Shown: one piece after another, positions 25,606-33,822 of the stretch
Position numbering within the stretch: the first letter of the stretch is position 1
How the letters are laid out: every line of letters starts with the position of its first letter
DNA from: Binatus sp049584895
GTDB lineage: Bacteria > Desulfobacterota > Binatia > Binatales > Binataceae
NCBI RefSeq assembly: GCF_049584895.1
Contig: NZ_JBAUYR010000063.1
Location: forward strand, 1-64,000
Length of the DNA stretch: 64,000 nt
Direction of reading: 5' to 3'
Translations under genes and position numbers: made by a program
Notes under the pieces: generated by a model
What the model was told of the DNA's origin: nothing
Database searches by the model: none
Seen by the model: the letters and a program-made list of their open reading frames with translations, nothing else

Positions 25606-26415
25606 CTACTTTCGCGACGCGGGTTTGAGCGCGACCGACGCTTCCGAAGTCAGCAGCAGGAAGGTCATCGTTTCCTGCAGGTACAGCCCCACGTTCTTGT
25701 CGTCGTGGCGGAGATACCCAATCGAGACGTCCTGGCCGAGATGCAGCTCGAAGTCGCCACCGCGCGTCGTCAGCACGAACGCTCCAGCGATCGCAGGCGC
25801 GAAGATGATCTCGTCGTTGACGAGCCGCTGGATGTGCTGGATAACCGGATAGCCGTGATCGCTGGCCTCACTCAGCGCCGTGTACGCATCGGCGCCCATC
25901 ACCACCGAATACGGCCCGTTGACGCCGGCGAGGCGCAGCTGGCTCAAGGCCTCGGCGACAGCGTCCGGATAGTGAGCCGGGTCGCCGGGCAGCGCCGCGA
26001 CTTTGTTGCTGGTCCCTTGCCGAATGCCTTCGATTCCGGCGGCGGCATATCCTTCGAAGATCGCGCGGTCTTCGGCAAATGCGATCCGCTTCGCCGCATC
26101 TTTCAGCGGCTGCCAGTCCGAATCATTCGCGCCGCGATCAACGTCGTCGATCGCCTGCCGATCCAGTTGGAATGGAGCGCGGAGTTCGACCAGCGCCTTG
26201 ACCTGGCGTTGGCGCGCAATGATACCGTCGCCGGGAGCCGCCAGATCGCTCAGATGGCCAGTGCCGACCGCGGACAGCATGACGCCGCCCGGACCTTTGA
26301 CATCGACCACTCGCCGCCCTGCGAGATAGCGTTTCAGGGTGCGCTGCGCCTCTTCTTCGATTTGAGCCCACGCGCCGTCTGAGATGGGGGCAAGCTCGCG
26401 GTGCAGGTTATTCAT
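25606..26415 (-). CDS. enc: Encapsulin shell protein, family 1
   Basis: 269 aa, the usual T=1 encapsulin size. N-terminal MNNLHRELAPISDGAWAQIE, then RRVVDVKGPGGVMLSAVGTG, LVELRAPFQLDRQAIDDVDRG, GYPVIQHIQRLVNDEIIFAP, and a C-terminal region (DVSIGYLRHDDKNVGLYLQE) typical of the HK97-fold linocin/encapsulin family. It self-assembles into a protein nanocompartment in the cytoplasm. It overlaps the upstream DyP gene by 8 bp, so they are translated together and the peroxidase is the expected cargo. Confidence 0.95.
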   Translation of the reverse strand: MNNLHRELAPISDGAWAQIEEEAQRTLKRYLAGRRVVDVKGPGGVMLSAVGTGHLSDLAAPGDGIIARQRQVKALVELRAPFQLDRQAIDDVDRGANDSDWQPLKDAAKRIAFAEDRAIFEGYAAAGIEGIRQGTSNKVAALPGDPAHYPDAVAEALSQLRLAGVNGPYSVVMGADAYTALSEASDHGYPVIQHIQRLVNDEIIFAPAIAGAFVLTTRGGDFELHLGQDVSIGYLRHDDKNVGLYLQETMTFLLLTSEASVALKPASRK

Positions 26416-27529
26416 CGCGCGATTCTCCTTTCAATGAGCCGATGCCGAGCGAGCCGTCGCTGGCACTCGAGGCATCCGGCGAAGAGCCAGTCTGACCGGA
26501 AACGGGTGCGGGTGTGGGTGCGGATGCCGCCGCCGCGGTGCCGGCGGGCGTCACGCTGTCGAGGAACGATGTCGGCGGCGCGAAGAACAAGCTGCCGGTG
26601 ACCGCGCGGCTGAAGTCCAGTATTCGATCGTAATTGCCCGGCGGGAGTCCAACGAACATGTTCTGCAGCATCTGCTCAATCGTCCGCGGCGAGCGCGCAT
26701 AGCCGATGAAGTAGGTGCCGAACTCGCCTTGTCCTGGCCGACCGAAGATGCCGTTGGCGCGGAAGATCTTCTTCTCGACGCCATCTTCAACGATAGTCGT
26801 AAGCGCGTTGTGCGCAGAGGTCGGTTTGACGGTGTCGTCCAGTTCGATATCCGCAACCTTGGTGCGGCCGATGATCCGCTCCTGGACTTCTGTCTGCAGC
26901 GCGTTCCATCCCGTAAGATCATGCAGATACTTCTGAACGACCACATAACTGCCGCCGGCAAAAGCCGGATCGTCGTCGCCGACCAGCGCTGCCTCGAGCG
27001 CCTCGCTGTCGACCGGGTTCTCGGTGCCGTCCACGAAGCCCAGCAGATCGCGGTTGTCGAAATAACGGAAGGCGTGGACCTCGTCTTCGACGGAAACCGC
27101 GTCGCCGAGCGCCGACGTGATCTGCGTCGCGAGTTCGAAGCAAAGATCCGTTCGTTCGGCGCGGATGTGGAAAACGACGTCGCCCGGCGTCGATACGGCG
27201 TGGCGCGATCCGGCGCTGATCTCGCGGAACGGATGGAGTTCCGCAGGCCGTGGCTCTCCGAACAGCCGGTCCCATGCCGCGGAGCCAAAGCTCATCACGC
27301 AGGTAAGCTTTGCCGCGGTGTCGCGGAACCCAACTGCGCGCAGCAGGTTGGCCAAGTCGGGGCAAAGGGAGCGGACCGCATTCGCGCTTTCAGGGCGCGG
27401 GTCAATCGTTACGACCAGAAAGAGCGACGCCGCCGTCGGTCCCATCACCACCGCCTGTGGCGAGGAAGGCTGGGGATAGGTCGCAGTCCTGGGGGAGTCG
27501 GCGTTAGGCACAGCGCAGCATTTGAGCAC
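26408..27529 (-). CDS. DyP-type peroxidase with encapsulin cargo-loading peptide
   Basis: 373 aa haem peroxidase. The diagnostic motif GFVDGTENP (with the distal Asp) is at about residue 155; the proximal His and distal Arg region follow (RANGIFGRPGQGEFGTYFIG). After residue ~320 a Pro/Ala/Ser-rich linker leads to the C-terminal tail DGSLGIGSLKGESRDE. SLGIGSLKG is the classical targeting peptide that docks encapsulated DyP on the inside of family 1 encapsulin. It catalyses H2O2-dependent oxidation inside the shell. Annotated start ATG 27529; the GTG at 27511 (VPNADSPRT) is an alternative. Confidence 0.93.
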   Translation of the reverse strand: MLKCCAVPNADSPRTATYPQPSSPQAVVMGPTAASLFLVVTIDPRPESANAVRSLCPDLANLLRAVGFRDTAAKLTCVMSFGSAAWDRLFGEPRPAELHPFREISAGSRHAVSTPGDVVFHIRAERTDLCFELATQITSALGDAVSVEDEVHAFRYFDNRDLLGFVDGTENPVDSEALEAALVGDDDPAFAGGSYVVVQKYLHDLTGWNALQTEVQERIIGRTKVADIELDDTVKPTSAHNALTTIVEDGVEKKIFRANGIFGRPGQGEFGTYFIGYARSPRTIEQMLQNMFVGLPPGNYDRILDFSRAVTGSLFFAPPTSFLDSVTPAGTAAAASAPTPAPVSGQTGSSPDASSASDGSLGIGSLKGESRDE

Positions 27530-27648
27530 GATCGCAAGGTTGGAAAAAGCCGATCGTAACGCCCCGCGAACCGATTAGAACAGAGGGAATCCTGTACTTC
27601 TGTACCCGGCCGATCTATGACTCTTAAATCCCTCCAAGGAGGCTCACC

Positions 27649-28764
27649 ATGCACGTTGGCTACGGAGCAGTATTTCAGAATCCCAACAACGCACTTTCCG
27701 ACGCCGAGGTTTATCGCAACGAGCTGCGCCTCGCCGAGATGGTCGAGCAGCTTGGCTTCGATTCCATCTGGGGCGTCGAGCATCACTTCGACGACTACAC
27801 GATGTGCCCTGACGTGCTGCAATTCCTCTCCTACATGGCCGGCCGCACCTCGCACATAAAGCTCGGATCGGGCGTGGTCGTGCTGCCGTGGCACGATCCT
27901 ATCCGCGTTGCAGAGCAAGTCGCTCTGCTCGATCACGTTTCCAACGGGCGCGTGATTCTCGGACTAGGCCGCGGTCTCGCGCGAATCGAGTACGACGGTT
28001 TTCGCCTCGATCAGAACGAAGGCCGCAACTTGTTCGTCGAATACGCCGAGCTGGTTTTGGACGCGCTCGAAACCGGTTATATGGAGGGCGGCAAATTCAC
28101 TCGCCAGCCGCGCCGCGAGATTCGTCCGCGCCCCGCGCGCTCATTCAAAGGGCGCACCTACGCCGCCGCCGTCTCGCCCGAGTCGATGCCGATAATGGCG
28201 AAGCTCGGAGTCGGCCTGCTGGTGATTCCGCAAAAACCGTGGGACGCCGTCAAAAAAGATTTCGAGGTCTACCGCAAGGTCTGGCGCGAGGTTAACGGCG
28301 ACGCGCCCGCGCCCAAGCCGCTCTCCGGCGGTTTCTGCGTCGTCGACGAAAACAAGGACCGCGCCGAAGAGCTCGCGATGAAATGGATCGCCGCCAACTA
28401 CCACACCGTCATGAAGCACTACGAGATGACGTCGCCGGAGTTCGGCACCAAGAAAAGCTACGAGTTCTACAGCAACGTCAGCAAGTTCATCAAAAAGACC
28501 GGTCCCGACGTTGCCGCGCGCGACTTCGCGATGCTGATGCCGTGGGGCACTCCCGACCAGGTGATCGAGAAGTGCGCGTTCATCCGCGACACGATCGACG
28601 CCAACGGTCTGTTCTTTAATTTCAGTTTCGGCGGAATGCCCTACGAGGATGCGGAGCGCAGCATCAAGTGCTTCGCGAAGTATGTATTGCCAGAACTCAA
28701 GAAGTGGAACACGGCGCCGCTCACCGAGCCGGCGTCAATCCCGTCGTCAGCCGCCGCCCGCTGA
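27649..28764 (+). CDS. LLM-class flavin-dependent oxidoreductase
   Basis: 371 aa luciferase-like TIM barrel. Recognisable features are the N-terminal MHVGYGAVFQNP, LGFDSIWGVEHHFDDYTMCP, KLGSGVVVLPWHDPIRVAEQVALLD, SNGRVILGLGRGLARIEYDGF and the C-terminal FGGMPYEDAERSIKCFAKYV. Family members use FMN or F420 for oxygenation or hydride transfer; substrate unknown. The start is set by AAGGAGG 6 nt upstream. It faces convergently to a small gene 9 bp away. Confidence 0.85.
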   Translation: MHVGYGAVFQNPNNALSDAEVYRNELRLAEMVEQLGFDSIWGVEHHFDDYTMCPDVLQFLSYMAGRTSHIKLGSGVVVLPWHDPIRVAEQVALLDHVSNGRVILGLGRGLARIEYDGFRLDQNEGRNLFVEYAELVLDALETGYMEGGKFTRQPRREIRPRPARSFKGRTYAAAVSPESMPIMAKLGVGLLVIPQKPWDAVKKDFEVYRKVWREVNGDAPAPKPLSGGFCVVDENKDRAEELAMKWIAANYHTVMKHYEMTSPEFGTKKSYEFYSNVSKFIKKTGPDVAARDFAMLMPWGTPDQVIEKCAFIRDTIDANGLFFNFSFGGMPYEDAERSIKCFAKYVLPELKKWNTAPLTEPASIPSSAAAR

Positions 28765-28773
28765 GCAGGATGA

Positions 28774-29031
28774 TCAAGCGCCCGGCTTTTCAGCGTCGTG
28801 CGCGTGCCCGATCGCAAGGCGGAGCTTGCGATCGAGCTTGGCGCAATTCAACACGACCTTTTCCGAATGCACGGCTTCGACGGCGCTGATCGGAACCGTG
28901 AAGTCACCCGCGTTTTCGACGTAGATCACCAGCTCGGGCCGGCCGCCGGGAGCAACCTGGCGAACGGCACCGAACTCCTCGCCGCCGTCGGAAACGAAAG
29001 CCTGGAAACCAACTTTGATTTTCTCCTGCAC
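28774..29031 (-). CDS. Small conserved-looking protein, function unknown
   Basis: 85 aa from the GTG at 29031, preceded by GAGGAG 7 nt upstream. VQEKIKVGFQAFVSDGGEEF, RPELVIYVENAGDFTVPISA, HSEKVVLNCAKLDRKLRLAI. The beta-rich pattern with I-S-A-V-x-x-V-H is reminiscent of PRC-barrel or DUF2171-like small domains, but this is weak. A longer frame upstream would add an implausibly basic leader that overlaps the hydratase stop. It lies 16 bp after the enoyl-CoA hydratase on the same strand. Confidence 0.65.
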   Translation of the reverse strand: MQEKIKVGFQAFVSDGGEEFGAVRQVAPGGRPELVIYVENAGDFTVPISAVEAVHSEKVVLNCAKLDRKLRLAIGHAHDAEKPGA

Positions 29032-29047
29032 GAGTTTTCTCCTCTTC

Positions 29048-29821
29048 CTACTTGCCGACGAACTTCGGCGCGCGCTTTTGTTGAAAGGCTGATATGCCTT
29101 CCTTGTAGTCTGCAGTTTTTCCCGCCGCGCCTTGCGCTTGAGCTTCAAGCTTCAGAACCGCGAAGAGGCCCATCGCTTCTTCGTCGATCCTGCGCACCAG
29201 GTGCTTCGATTGCATGAACGCCGCCGTGGGTCCTTGCGCAACCTGCGCCGCGATCTTGCGCGTCTCCGCGACCAGCGAATCCTTCGCCATGCTGCGATTC
29301 ACGAGTCCCAGCTGTGAGGCCTCGACGCCCGACAGCAATCGTCCAGTGTAGATCAGCTCGAGCGCGCGATGCGTTCCCAGGCGCGAAACGAAAAACGAAT
29401 GGCCGCCCGAGTCGAGCACCGCACCGATACGCGCGAACGGCGATCCAATCTTCGCATCGTCGGCGACATAGACCACGTCGCATCCCAGCGCGAGTCCGAG
29501 GCCCGCTCCCAGGCACGCGCCATGAACAGCGGCGAAAGTCGGCGCGGGGAACGAGGCGATTCGCTTGATCAGAGGATTGAACGTCGTCTCGATTATCGCT
29601 TCGGCGTCTTCGTCGCCCGGATGCGCATCCGCGAGATCGCGGCCCGCGCAGAACGCCGGCCCCTCGCCGCGAATCATCATCGCGCGCACACCTTGCGAGG
29701 CCGCGCGCTCGAGGGCGCTGTTGAGTTCGGCGACCATCGCGTCGTTCAACGCGTTCATCTTGTCGGGCCGGTTGAGAACGATTTCCGCGAGACCGCCTTC
29801 GACCGACAAATCGACGCTCAT
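29048..29821 (-). CDS. Enoyl-CoA hydratase/isomerase (crotonase) family
   Basis: 257 aa from ATG 29821 (MSVDLSVEGGLAEIVLNRPD). Crotonase fold with the oxyanion-hole regions AFCAGRDLADAH and HGACLGAGLGLALGCDVVYV. At the position of the catalytic Glu of hydratases the sequence reads FARIGAVLDSGGHSFF, giving Asp rather than the usual E-x-G-x-x-P/G-E pattern. It is therefore more likely a PaaG-type enoyl-CoA isomerase or an unassigned crotonase. Next to a ferritin-like diiron gene 19 bp upstream on the same strand. Confidence 0.85.
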   Translation of the reverse strand: MSVDLSVEGGLAEIVLNRPDKMNALNDAMVAELNSALERAASQGVRAMMIRGEGPAFCAGRDLADAHPGDEDAEAIIETTFNPLIKRIASFPAPTFAAVHGACLGAGLGLALGCDVVYVADDAKIGSPFARIGAVLDSGGHSFFVSRLGTHRALELIYTGRLLSGVEASQLGLVNRSMAKDSLVAETRKIAAQVAQGPTAAFMQSKHLVRRIDEEAMGLFAVLKLEAQAQGAAGKTADYKEGISAFQQKRAPKFVGK

Positions 29822-29840
29822 ATTTGTAGCCCCTGAGGTT

Positions 29841-30863
29841 TCAGAATACCGGGATAATGTCCTCGGCAGTGATATCGCCGACGTCAACTCCCTCAATATC
29901 AAGTTCGGGAATCGCGGGAAACTGGATGTCCCATCGCTCGACCAGCTTACGCACCCGCGCTATCGCCAGGCGCCAGTTGTCGGCCTGCTGCTCGTAGGTG
30001 AGAATTCCGAGTCCCGCTTCGCGCGCGGTGCGCAACAAGATCCGATGGTTGTGCAGAAAGTAACCCGGCAAATCCCAGAACTGTGCCGGCGGCTCCCACA
30101 GCACCATCGAGAGGAACACGAATCCCGCGCGAAGCTGCTTGGTGATGAAAGTCTTGTGCTCGTCGGTGAGGCCGGGCCACTCCTTCTCGAGCAGGTTGAT
30201 ACAAATCTGAAGATGGCGCGCTTCGTCGCGTCCGATTTTCGTGAAGATTTCGCGGAACACCGGATGCGTCGTCGCGTGCGCCATCCCGTGGAACAGCGTC
30301 GACGACGCCACCTCGCCCATCATGAACGAAGTGAAGATCACCGCCAGCGGATAGCGATCGATCGCGCGGTTATAACCGGTCCAGTAGCGGCCGCCGTTAT
30401 GATACAGCCAGCCGATATTGTTGAGCGCGACGCGCTGCAGTTCGCTGGTCGGCGTGAAGCCTTGCGGCCCGTTGGGCACCAGGCGCTGGATGACCCGCTG
30501 GCAGGTCTCCTCGTGATTGGTTTCGTCGCGGGTGATCGAGAAGAAGCATTTGCGAACTGGATCTTCCTCGTGCATCTCCCACGCATGAATCGTCGCGCGC
30601 GCAAACACCGCCGGCCCCGACGAGTCGAAGTTGGACAGGAGCGCCCACCAGTACATGATCGCGACCTTCTCGTCGTCGCTCCACGCTTCGGGCGAAAGCT
30701 CGCTCCAGTTGATGTCGGCGGGATTGAAGCCCTCGCGTTTGGCGCGCTCGTAGATTTCGGCGAGCTTCGGCGTCTCGCATCGCCATTCGATTGGAAAGAT
30801 ATTCGGCTGGGCAACGGCAGGCGCCTCGACCAGGCCGCCCGCGGGAATCTCGAATTCACTCAT
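29841..30863 (-). CDS. Ferritin-like diiron protein, possible oxygenase
   Basis: 340 aa, mostly helical. Two copies of the carboxylate-bridged diiron signature are present: TRDETNHEETCQRVIQ (about residue 112) and GRDEARHLQICINLLEKEW (about residue 210), plus Glu/His-rich helices between them (FMMGEVASSTLFHGMAH). This arrangement is that of ribonucleotide-reductase R2-like or AurF-like oxidases. No radical Tyr or membrane segment is obvious. It sits with enoyl-CoA hydratase and under a divergent-strand TetR block, which suggests a lipid or aromatic catabolic role. Substrate unknown. Confidence 0.65.
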   Translation of the reverse strand: MSEFEIPAGGLVEAPAVAQPNIFPIEWRCETPKLAEIYERAKREGFNPADINWSELSPEAWSDDEKVAIMYWWALLSNFDSSGPAVFARATIHAWEMHEEDPVRKCFFSITRDETNHEETCQRVIQRLVPNGPQGFTPTSELQRVALNNIGWLYHNGGRYWTGYNRAIDRYPLAVIFTSFMMGEVASSTLFHGMAHATTHPVFREIFTKIGRDEARHLQICINLLEKEWPGLTDEHKTFITKQLRAGFVFLSMVLWEPPAQFWDLPGYFLHNHRILLRTAREAGLGILTYEQQADNWRLAIARVRKLVERWDIQFPAIPELDIEGVDVGDITAEDIIPVF

Positions 30864-30887
30864 CGGCGTTTGTCTCCTGAATCCAGT

Positions 30888-31520
30888 TTATCTACCATTT
30901 GGTTGATTTGTCAAAACGCGTCGTCGGGCGCCCTGCTCCATTCCCTCGAACGCGATCCGGAAAACCGCTTCAGCTACTTCGGGCGCATCGAGGTCGCCGC
31001 CAGCCCGGTACCATTCAGTGATCGAGTTTAGCATTCCGAACAAAAGCCTCGTTGCCAGCCGCGGCTCTATGTCCGCGCGCAAATCGCCCTGGCGCTGCGC
31101 ATTACGCATCAGCCGCGCGATCAGATGGTCAAACGTGCGCCGCCGCTCCATGATCCGCCGCTCGACCGGAGTGTTGCCCCGAACGCGCAGCAGGAGAGCC
31201 ACTTCGGGCAATTGCTCGACGGTGATTTCGATCGTGCGATGCACGATGTACCTGAGACGCGCCTCCGCGCGGCCGCGTTTGGCCGGCCGCTCGTCAAGCA
31301 CGGCGAACAGAGCGTCGTGCGCTCGTCCGACGCCGCGCGCGAGCAGCTCTTCCTTGCTGCGAACGTGATAGTAGATGCTCGCCTTGGTGATTCCCGCCGC
31401 GCGCGCGACGTCGTCGAGCGTGCTGCCGTCGTACCCGCGCTCGCGGAACACGCGCACGGCAACGTCGAGAATCGCGTCGAGGTTATAGGGCTTGCGCTGC
31501 TTCGCGGATGGACGGCCCAC
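30888..31520 (-). CDS. TetR family transcriptional regulator
   Basis: 210 aa from GTG 31520, preceded by GGAGG 9 nt upstream. The N-terminal helix-turn-helix reads TLDDVARAAGITKASIYYHV then RSKEELLARG, the TetR signature. The ligand domain follows (LRYIVHRTIEITVEQLP, MERRRTFDHLIARLMRN). It is divergent from the LLM oxidoreductase gene at 31615 and codirectional with the diiron and hydratase genes 25 bp downstream, so it may control either. A longer start at 31682 adds ~54 residues that overlap the divergent gene. Confidence 0.88.
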   Translation of the reverse strand: MGRPSAKQRKPYNLDAILDVAVRVFRERGYDGSTLDDVARAAGITKASIYYHVRSKEELLARGVGRAHDALFAVLDERPAKRGRAEARLRYIVHRTIEITVEQLPEVALLLRVRGNTPVERRIMERRRTFDHLIARLMRNAQRQGDLRADIEPRLATRLLFGMLNSITEWYRAGGDLDAPEVAEAVFRIAFEGMEQGARRRVLTNQPNGR

Positions 31521-31614
31521 GCGTTTATCGCCTCCAATGGCCGAGTAGTTTGACTGGATGCGCGCACGCTTGCCAGTGTTTTTTAGTATCAGTGACGTCG
31601 CCGGAGTAATCGCC

Positions 31615-32442
31615 ATGAAATTCGGAATCGCAATTCGCAACATGGGTCCGCAATCCAACCGCACCACGATTCGCGCCTGCACACGAATCGCGGAACACGC
31701 CGGCTTCGACGCGCTCTTCGTATCGGATCACTTATGCATCCCGCCCGACCAGACCGAAGGTTCCGGTGGACGCTATCTCGACGTGCTCGCCACACTGGCG
31801 TTTCTCGCCGGCGCGACCGAAAAAATCCGGCTCGGTATTTCAGTGCTGGTCGTTCCCTATCGGCCCTCCGTGTTGACCGCAAAGCAGGTGGCCACGATCC
31901 AGGAACTGTCGGGCGAGCGAATGATTCTCGGCGTCGGCGTCGGATGGATGAAACCTGAGTTCGATGCACTTGGGGTTGAGTTTCGCCGTCGTGGAGCGAT
32001 TACCGATGAAACATTGAACGTGATTCATCATCTGTTTGGCGCCGACCTGCCGGGTGCGTACAAGGGGAAGCTGGTGAAGTTTCCGTCGTTCGTTTTCCTG
32101 CCGAGACCCAAGCGCCCGACCATCTGGATCGGCGGCAACGGACCGGCTGCGATGACTCGCGCGGTAAAGTTCGGCGACGGATGGCATCCGATGCTGCCCG
32201 CGACAGAACTTAAAGCAAAAGTTGAAGAATTGCACGCGGGTGCGCTCGCAGCCGGGCGGGCGGTTCCTGAGATCATCGTCCGGCGAGGCCTCAAGCTCGA
32301 GGATACCGCCGCGGCGCGCGCGAAGGTCGCGGCTGAGCAGGAAGCCGGCGCGACCTATTTTATCCTGGATTTGGGGCGCTATCCGGACGAGCAATCGTTC
32401 GGGAGATCGGTCGAGACCTTCATGGGTAAAGTCGCGAGCTAG
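31615..32442 (+). CDS. LLM-class (F420-type) oxidoreductase
   Basis: 275 aa from ATG 31615 (MKFGIAIRNMGPQSNRTTIR). Luciferase-like barrel with RIAEHAGFDALFVSDHLCIP, ATLAFLAGATEKIRLGISVL, SGERMILGVGVGWMKPEFDA and RPTIWIGGNGPAAMTRAVKFGDGWHP. The WIGGNGPAA-RAV-FGDGWHP pattern is characteristic of probable F420-dependent members. Substrate unknown. Upstream frame to 31558 has no ribosome site. It overlaps the convergent CoA-transferase gene by 4 bp at the stop codons. Confidence 0.85.
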   Translation: MKFGIAIRNMGPQSNRTTIRACTRIAEHAGFDALFVSDHLCIPPDQTEGSGGRYLDVLATLAFLAGATEKIRLGISVLVVPYRPSVLTAKQVATIQELSGERMILGVGVGWMKPEFDALGVEFRRRGAITDETLNVIHHLFGADLPGAYKGKLVKFPSFVFLPRPKRPTIWIGGNGPAAMTRAVKFGDGWHPMLPATELKAKVEELHAGALAAGRAVPEIIVRRGLKLEDTAAARAKVAAEQEAGATYFILDLGRYPDEQSFGRSVETFMGKVAS

Positions 32443-33680
32443 ATCACTTTGTCGCGGCGGAGCGATTCGAGATCGTCCGCGCTGACGCCCAGCATCTCGC
32501 GATAGACGCGATCGTTGTCGTGGCCGATCGGCACCGATCCGCGCACTATTCTTCCCGGCGTCAGGGAGAACTTTGGAGCGACACCGATGCCTTTCACTTT
32601 GCCGACCTGCTCGTCGTCCCACTCGACGTGCATCCCGCGAGCTCGATATTGCGGGTCTTCGGCGATGTCCTTGCTCGTCATGATTGGCGAGCATGGCACG
32701 TTGGCGGCCGCCATCGCGGTCACGACGTCCTTCACGGTGCGCTCGGAAATCCATCCGCGCAGGATAGCGTCGAACTCGATCCCTTCGATCGATTCGAGTT
32801 GGGTGCGCGCGGTTTCCCATTTTGGGACGGCGGGATCGAGCCCGATCACGCGCAGCATTCGCGAATACACGTCGCCAATCGCGCCCATCACGACCCATCC
32901 GTCGGAAGCTTGAAAGGTGTCGAGCGGCTGGAAACCCTGGGCCCGATTTCCAGAACGTTCGCGAACGATGCCGTCCTGGAAGTACTCGACCATCGTGCCG
33001 CCCAGCGTTTTGTGAATCGCCTCGTACTGCGCGACGTCGATCGACTGACCTTTGCCGGTCGTGCGCGCGTAGGTCAGGCCGGCGAGCGACGACCACATCG
33101 TGAACAGCGCGGTAATGTAGTCGCCGGTCCACGGTGCGGCGCGCGTCGGCGGAATCGGATCGGGAAACCCGGTCTGGCTCATCATGCCGCCGACCGCCTG
33201 CCCGACCACGTCGTACGACGCGCGATGCACATAATCAGGGTCGCCGGTCTGCCCGAAGCCGGAGACGTGAGTGATCACCAGCTTGGGGTTGACCTTCCAG
33301 ATTGCCGCATCGTCGAGGTTCCATTTTTTGCAGGTGCCGGGCTTCGAGCTTTCCATCCAGATGTCGGCGCGCGCGATCAGCTGCAGAAAGATTTCGCGGC
33401 CGCGTGGCTTCGACAGATCGAGCGAGATGCAAAATACGTTGCGGCGTTCCTGGATCCAGGTCGTCGCGACGGCGGATTTGCCGTCTTTGGTCGCGAGCCT
33501 GATCCCGATATTGCGCCATCCGACGTCGCCGATTCCCGGCCGCTCGATCTGGATCACTTCGGCGCCCATCTCGGCCGCCAGCTCGGCGGCGAATGGTTGC
33601 GCAATCAAAGTCCCGGTCGAAACGATTTTCACGCCCTGCAGCGGGCCGAACTTCTCCGTAACGAGATTTTCAATGCTCAT
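32439..33680 (-). CDS. CaiB/BaiF family CoA-transferase (family III)
   Basis: 413 aa. Begins with GPLQGVKIVSTGTLIAQPFA and AAEMGAEVIQIERPG, contains DLSKPRGREIFLQLIARADI, HVSGFGQTGDPDYVHRASYD (catalytic Asp region of family III CoA-transferases), and the GDYITALFTMWSSLAGL helix. Such enzymes move CoA between acids (formyl-CoA/oxalate, carnitine or bile-acid type) through an aspartyl-CoA thioester. Substrate unknown. Here W follows the Pro-Gly motif in the usual position. Confidence 0.88.
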   Translation of the reverse strand: MSIENLVTEKFGPLQGVKIVSTGTLIAQPFAAELAAEMGAEVIQIERPGIGDVGWRNIGIRLATKDGKSAVATTWIQERRNVFCISLDLSKPRGREIFLQLIARADIWMESSKPGTCKKWNLDDAAIWKVNPKLVITHVSGFGQTGDPDYVHRASYDVVGQAVGGMMSQTGFPDPIPPTRAAPWTGDYITALFTMWSSLAGLTYARTTGKGQSIDVAQYEAIHKTLGGTMVEYFQDGIVRERSGNRAQGFQPLDTFQASDGWVVMGAIGDVYSRMLRVIGLDPAVPKWETARTQLESIEGIEFDAILRGWISERTVKDVVTAMAAANVPCSPIMTSKDIAEDPQYRARGMHVEWDDEQVGKVKGIGVAPKFSLTPGRIVRGSVPIGHDNDRVYREMLGVSADDLESLRRDKVI

Positions 33681-33822
33681 GGTTCCGGCGATGATGCCTG
33701 TTTTTGCTGGACCTGAGCAATACGAGTGCGCAGCGTACTGATTGCACGCAGTTCACGGAGAGCGTTTTCCGAGGCTACGTTGCAGGCTATTATTTGATGA
33801 GCATATTTGATGTAGAGGGCCC

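Noticed and set aside
29565..31031. 488-codon plus-strand frame over the crotonase and diiron genes
   Set aside because: Shadow of minus-strand coding sequence with diagnostic motifs.
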